This document shows, piece after piece, positions 48,885-52,235 of a stretch of DNA of 52,235 nucleotides (position 1 is the stretch's first letter; every line of letters begins with the position of its first letter). The notes beneath the pieces are model-generated. The model did no database searches. It worked only from the letters and a program-made list of their open reading frames with translations, and was not told where the DNA came from. The translations under genes were made by a program, and so were the position numbers. The stretch lies in assembly GCA_001515265.1 (NCBI GenBank), contig LNDB01000015.1:1-52235 (forward strand), given 5' to 3'. Origin of the DNA: Candidatus Dichloromethanomonas elyunquensis (lineage in GTDB: Bacteria; Bacillota; Desulfitobacteriia; Desulfitobacteriales; Syntrophobotulaceae).

Positions 48885-49832
48885 ATGCTAGAGATCGAGA
48901 AGCCCAATATTGAGTGTGTTGAGCGGTCCGAAGATAATACCTATGCTAAATTCGTCATAGAACCATTGGAGAGAGGATATGGAATTACATTAGGCAATTC
49001 CCTTCGCCGTATTTTGCTTTCTTCTCTACCCGGTTCGGCAGTTACATCGGTAAAAATTGAAGGGGTGCTACACGAATTCTCAACCATTCCAGGAGTCTTA
49101 GAAGACGTGACGGAGATCATCCTCAATATTAAATCCCTTGCCTTAAAAGGATATACGGATGAACTCAAAGTTCTTCGTTTGGAATGTGAAGGCGAAGGGG
49201 TTGTCACGGCCGGAGATATTATTACAGGTCCGGATATTGAGATTCTGAATCAGAATTTGAAGATTGCCACTTTGGATAAAGACGGACGTCTCTTTATGGA
49301 GATGACTGTCGAACGTTCTCGTGGTTATGTATCTGCCGAGAAAAATAAGAAAACTGACCATGCGATCGGGGTCATCCCGGTGGATTCCATTTTCACTCCG
49401 ATCTATAAAGTGAATTATGTAGTTGAAGATACCCGTGTTGGAATGATGACAGACTTTGACAAATTAACTTTAGAAGTATGGTCAAACGGCAGTATTACGC
49501 CAAAAGAGGCTACAAGCCTGGCAGCAAAAATACTCAATGAATATCTGCGTTTATTTATCGGTCTGACGGATAACCTTGGAAATGTTGAAATTATGGTTGA
49601 AAAAGAAGAGGAAGCTAAGGATAAGATCCTGGAAATGACCATTGAAGAATTGGATCTATCCGTCAGATCTTACAATTGTTTGAAACGGGCCGGTATCAAC
49701 AGTGTGGAAGAACTCACTCAAAGAACAGAAGAAGACATGATCAAAGTACGCAATCTCGGTCGTAAGTCACTGGAAGAAGTTGAAAACAAACTCAAAGAAC
49801 TCGGGCTTGGATTCCGTACTCCAGAAGATTAA
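48885..49832 (+). CDS. rpoA: DNA-directed RNA polymerase subunit alpha
   Basis: A 315-residue alpha subunit. The N-terminal dimerisation domain has [20 protein letters not shown]. The C-terminal domain (about 240-310) has [20 protein letters not shown] and [16 protein letters not shown] for UP-element and activator contact. GAAGGTG precedes the ATG. It is followed by rplQ. Confidence 0.98.
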   Translation: MLEIEKPNIECVERSEDNTYAKFVIEPLERGYGITLGNSLRRILLSSLPGSAVTSVKIEGVLHEFSTIPGVLEDVTEIILNIKSLALKGYTDELKVLRLECEGEGVVTAGDIITGPDIEILNQNLKIATLDKDGRLFMEMTVERSRGYVSAEKNKKTDHAIGVIPVDSIFTPIYKVNYVVEDTRVGMMTDFDKLTLEVWSNGSITPKEATSLAAKILNEYLRLFIGLTDNLGNVEIMVEKEEEAKDKILEMTIEELDLSVRSYNCLKRAGINSVEELTQRTEEDMIKVRNLGRKSLEEVENKLKELGLGFRTPED

Positions 49833-49852
49833 ACCTAAAGGGGGGATTACAG

Positions 49853-50194
49853 TTGGCATATCGTAAGCTTGGGATAAATATGAGCCGTAGAAAGGCAACA
49901 TTGCGAAATATCGTAACGTCCTTGCTCAAACATGGACGGATTGAAACTACGGAAGCAAGAGCCAAAGAATTGAATTCCCTGGCGGAGAAAATGGTCACGC
50001 TCGGCAAACAAGGTGATCTTGCTGCGAAAAGACAGGCGATGGAATTTTTGTTGGATGAAACAGTAGTAAAAGAGTTATTTGATAACATCGCTCCAAAGTA
50101 TGCTGACAGGCAAGGAGGCTATACCAGAATCATGAAATCGGGTTATCGTCGCGGGGACGCTGCCGAAATGGTTTTGGTGGAGCTTGTCGACTAA
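49853..50194 (+). CDS. rplQ: 50S ribosomal protein L17
   Basis: A 113-residue L17 starting [19 protein letters not shown], with [20 protein letters not shown] and [19 protein letters not shown]. It starts at TTG 49853 after AAAGGGGGG. The ecfA1-ecfA2-ecfT genes often found next in Firmicutes are absent. Confidence 0.97.
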   Translation: MAYRKLGINMSRRKATLRNIVTSLLKHGRIETTEARAKELNSLAEKMVTLGKQGDLAAKRQAMEFLLDETVVKELFDNIAPKYADRQGGYTRIMKSGYRRGDAAEMVLVELVD

Positions 50195-50304
50195 ACGGAA
50201 ATAACGGTCAGGTTATTCCGGCAAAGTAACCTGGCCTAGCGTTCTAATGCCACAGAAGTCACTTGAAATTTAATCAAACTTTGTTTCCTTTTTGGAGTGA
50301 ATCA

Positions 50305-51108
50305 ATGCGTAACATCCTTCTGCGACTAGCCTATGACGGTACAAACTACCATGGATTCCAGCGCCAGCCTGAAGAGCATGGACGGACAATCCAAGGTGAA
50401 CTGGAAAGGGTCTGGGAAAAGCTTTTTGCCGAAGAAATAAAGGCTGTTACAGCAGGCAGGACTGATACGGGGGTGCATGCGGCCGGACAAGTTGTGAACT
50501 TCCGGTCAGCGGCACGGATACCTCAGGAAAAGATCCCTAAAGCCCTTAACAGTCTTTTACCTTTGGATATCAGAATTTTAGAAGCCAGGGATGTTCCGGA
50601 GTATTTTAACGCCCGGACGAGCGCAAAATGGAAAAGGTACGATTATCGTATCGATAATGGCCGAATTCCACACGTTTTTACAAGATTATATACGCTTCAT
50701 GAGCCGGTTCCGCTTAATGTTTTCAAAATGCAGACAGCCGCAGCTTATTTGGAAGGCAAACATAATTTTAGAGCGTTTGCGGCTGCCGGTTCTTCGGCCA
50801 AGAGTTTTGTCCGTACCCTTTCCCACTGTAAGGTTAGCCGGCAGGGGAATTTGATTACAATAACCTGTATCGGCAATGGTTTTTTATACAACATGGTGCG
50901 AATCATTGCCGGAACTCTTCTGTATGTTGGAAAAGAAAAAATTCTCTCGGGAGAAATTCCCAAGATCCTCGAATCTGGCCAGCGGCCTAAGGCAGGCGAA
51001 ACTGTTCCTGCCACAGGACTGACTCTGACGATGGTAAATTATGAGCACGTTGCACCAAGCAGGATTTTCGTAGATATTGAAGAGAATCAGGCAGAAGCAC
51101 TATTATGA
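50305..51108 (+). CDS. truA: tRNA pseudouridine synthase A (positions 38-40)
   Basis: A 267-residue TruA. The catalytic Asp is D54 in AGRTDTGVHAAGQV, and NGFLYNMVRIIAGTLLYVG is the C-terminal signature. It modifies the tRNA anticodon stem. ATG 50305 has GGAGTGA six bases upstream and starts MRNILLRLAYDGT; the frame from 50263 would add 14 unlikely residues. Confidence 0.94.
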   Translation: MRNILLRLAYDGTNYHGFQRQPEEHGRTIQGELERVWEKLFAEEIKAVTAGRTDTGVHAAGQVVNFRSAARIPQEKIPKALNSLLPLDIRILEARDVPEYFNARTSAKWKRYDYRIDNGRIPHVFTRLYTLHEPVPLNVFKMQTAAAYLEGKHNFRAFAAAGSSAKSFVRTLSHCKVSRQGNLITITCIGNGFLYNMVRIIAGTLLYVGKEKILSGEIPKILESGQRPKAGETVPATGLTLTMVNYEHVAPSRIFVDIEENQAEALL

Positions 51109-51141
51109 TTATCATGAGAACTGAGGTAAGTTCTAAAAATG

Positions 51142-51170
51142 TTGACGGGAAGCCTCATTTTGGATAAAAT
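51142..51170 (+). promoter_or_regulatory. Promoter for rplM-rpsI
   Basis: TTGACG (51142-51147) and TAAAAT (51165-51170) with a 17-bp spacer. An inverted repeat TTCTAAAAAT (51131-51140) / ATTTTTAGAG (51169-51178) flanks it and overlaps the -10, and could be an operator. The rplM start lies 57 bp downstream. Confidence 0.65.
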
Positions 51171-51226
51171 TTTTAGAGTAAGTCTTAATCTATTAAAATG
51201 GACCAACAAAAATGGAGGGAAAAACA

Positions 51227-51661
51227 ATGACCACCACTCAATTTGCGAAAGCCCAAGAGGTGGAACGTAAATGGTATGTCATAGACGCTGCGGGTGTGTC
51301 TCTAGGACGTGTAGCCGCTGAAGCTGCTCGTTTGCTCAGAGGTAAGCATAAGCCTATCTTTACACCGAATGTCGATACAGGTGATTTTGTGATCATCGTA
51401 AATGTCGAGAAGACTTTACTTACCGGTAAGAAACTTGACAACAAGATGTACCGTTGGCATTCCGGATATCCCGGTGGGCTTAAAGAACTCACTTATAGGG
51501 TACTCATGTCCAAAACACCGGAAAAAGCGATGGAACATGCAGTAAAGGGTATGCTTCCTCACAACAAACTGGGAGCCCAAATGTATAAAAAATTTAAAGT
51601 ATACAAAGGATCTGAGCATCCTCATCAGGCACAGAAGCCCGAAGTATGGAATATGAAATAG
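51227..51661 (+). CDS. rplM: 50S ribosomal protein L13
   Basis: A 144-residue L13 with [37 protein letters not shown] and MLPHNKLG. An early 50S assembly protein that can repress its own leader. ATG 51227 follows GGAGGG; the longer frame from 51212 would start within the site. It is coupled to rpsI. Confidence 0.96.
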   Translation: MTTTQFAKAQEVERKWYVIDAAGVSLGRVAAEAARLLRGKHKPIFTPNVDTGDFVIIVNVEKTLLTGKKLDNKMYRWHSGYPGGLKELTYRVLMSKTPEKAMEHAVKGMLPHNKLGAQMYKKFKVYKGSEHPHQAQKPEVWNMK

Positions 51662-51680
51662 GCTGGAAGGAGGTTAAAGC

Positions 51681-52076
51681 ATGGCAGCGCAACTTCAGTA
51701 TCAAGGAACAGGAAGAAGAAAGAATGCCGTTGCCCGAGTAAGACTCGTTGCCGGCAGCGGAAATTATAGCATTAATAACAGAGGCTTAAATGAGTATTTT
51801 GGCAAAAAGACTCTGGAAATGATTGTCCAGCAGCCTTTAGAAATTACTGAAACTCTTGGTAAGTATGATCTCTATGCCAGAGTTCACGGCGGTGGAACAA
51901 CCGGTCAAGCCGGTGCACTTCGGATGGGTATCGCCAGAGCTCTCCTGAAAGCGGATGAGAGCCTTCGCCCGGCACTTAAACGAGCCGGTTTTCTTACGCG
52001 TGATCCTCGAATGAAAGAACGTCGCAAATACGGACTCAAAAAAGCCCGTAAAGCTCCGCAATTCTCTAAACGTTAA
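51681..52076 (+). CDS. rpsI: 30S ribosomal protein S9
   Basis: A 131-residue S9 with [19 protein letters not shown] and [20 protein letters not shown], ending with the conserved KAPQFSKR, whose tail reaches P-site tRNA. AAGGAGGT precedes the ATG. It ends the gene string, followed by a terminator. Confidence 0.97.
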   Translation: MAAQLQYQGTGRRKNAVARVRLVAGSGNYSINNRGLNEYFGKKTLEMIVQQPLEITETLGKYDLYARVHGGGTTGQAGALRMGIARALLKADESLRPALKRAGFLTRDPRMKERRKYGLKKARKAPQFSKR

Positions 52077-52094
52077 TTTCAGGAAAATAGCCGA

Positions 52095-52126
52095 ATCCCT
52101 CAACTTTCACCGGTTGAGGGATTTTT
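52095..52126 (+). terminator. Rho-independent terminator after rpsI
   Basis: ATCCCTCAAC (52095-52104) pairs perfectly with GTTGAGGGAT (52113-52122) around an eight-base loop, and TTTTT follows directly. It closes the ribosomal supercluster. The remaining bases to 52235 hold no recognisable gene or signal. Confidence 0.9.
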
Positions 52127-52235
52127 ATGTCTTGTTTGTACAGATAGTCCTATTGTAAAGTAACCGTCAAAGACACCGTCACATGGAATAGCAGCCATGA
52201 AGGTAGTACAATCACAATAAGTATGGTTGAATTGG

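Overview
The window looks like chromosome from a Gram-positive, low-GC anaerobe of the Clostridia, probably the Peptococcaceae/Desulfitobacteriaceae group (Desulfitobacterium, Dehalobacter or Desulfosporosinus relatives). This is inferred from the gene order, strong AGGAGG ribosome binding sites, frequent TTG/GTG starts, zinc-type L33/S14/L36, a SecE-NusG-L11-L1-L10-L12-rpoBC string, and an EF-Tu with a four-cysteine insertion. A strain cannot be named from the sequence alone. Every recognised gene is on the + strand.

Region 1 (about 1-18962) is an AT-rich surface-polysaccharide locus behind a good sigma-A-type promoter (250-278). It contains a Pel-like core: a GH114/PelA-hydrolase-like protein, a UDP-sugar epimerase, a PelF-type GT4 glycosyltransferase fused to TPRs, and a PelG-like membrane protein. 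Around the core lie a membrane GAF/HD-GYP/two-CW protein (predicted c-di-GMP phosphodiesterase or sensor), two consecutive DivIVA-like coiled-coil proteins, two paralogous large GT-C-like membrane proteins, an ATP-grasp ligase, an XrtA-type polysaccharide deacetylase and a MurJ/MviN-type flippase. Each end is bracketed by a paralogous GT2 + DUF2304 pair. Canonical PelD and PelE are not recognisable; the HD-GYP protein and the TPR tail on PelF could be their functional counterparts (inference). This is the best candidate for an undescribed system.

Region 2 (19033-30244) is rpmG-secE-nusG-rplK-rplA-[L10 leader]-rplJ-rplL-[terminator, promoter]-rpoB-rpoC-[promoter]-L7Ae-like. Region 3 (30362-52126) is the str-S10-spc-alpha supercluster from rpsL to rpsI, ending in a strong terminator at 52095-52126. 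It is nearly canonical, but rpmD (L30) is missing between rpsE and rplO, where three 25-bp imperfect tandem repeats stand instead. A MITE-like long inverted repeat with extra hairpins separates tuf from rpsJ, next to a 21-bp tandem duplication that includes the tuf stop codon. No ecfA/ecfT transporter genes lie between rplQ and truA.

Together the right two thirds encode ribosome assembly, translation factors, RNA polymerase core and Sec export (SecE, SecY). The left third encodes a probable envelope or biofilm polysaccharide machine that ends about 70 bp before the rpmG promoter without a visible terminator. No tRNA, rRNA, CRISPR array or intact insertion sequence was seen.
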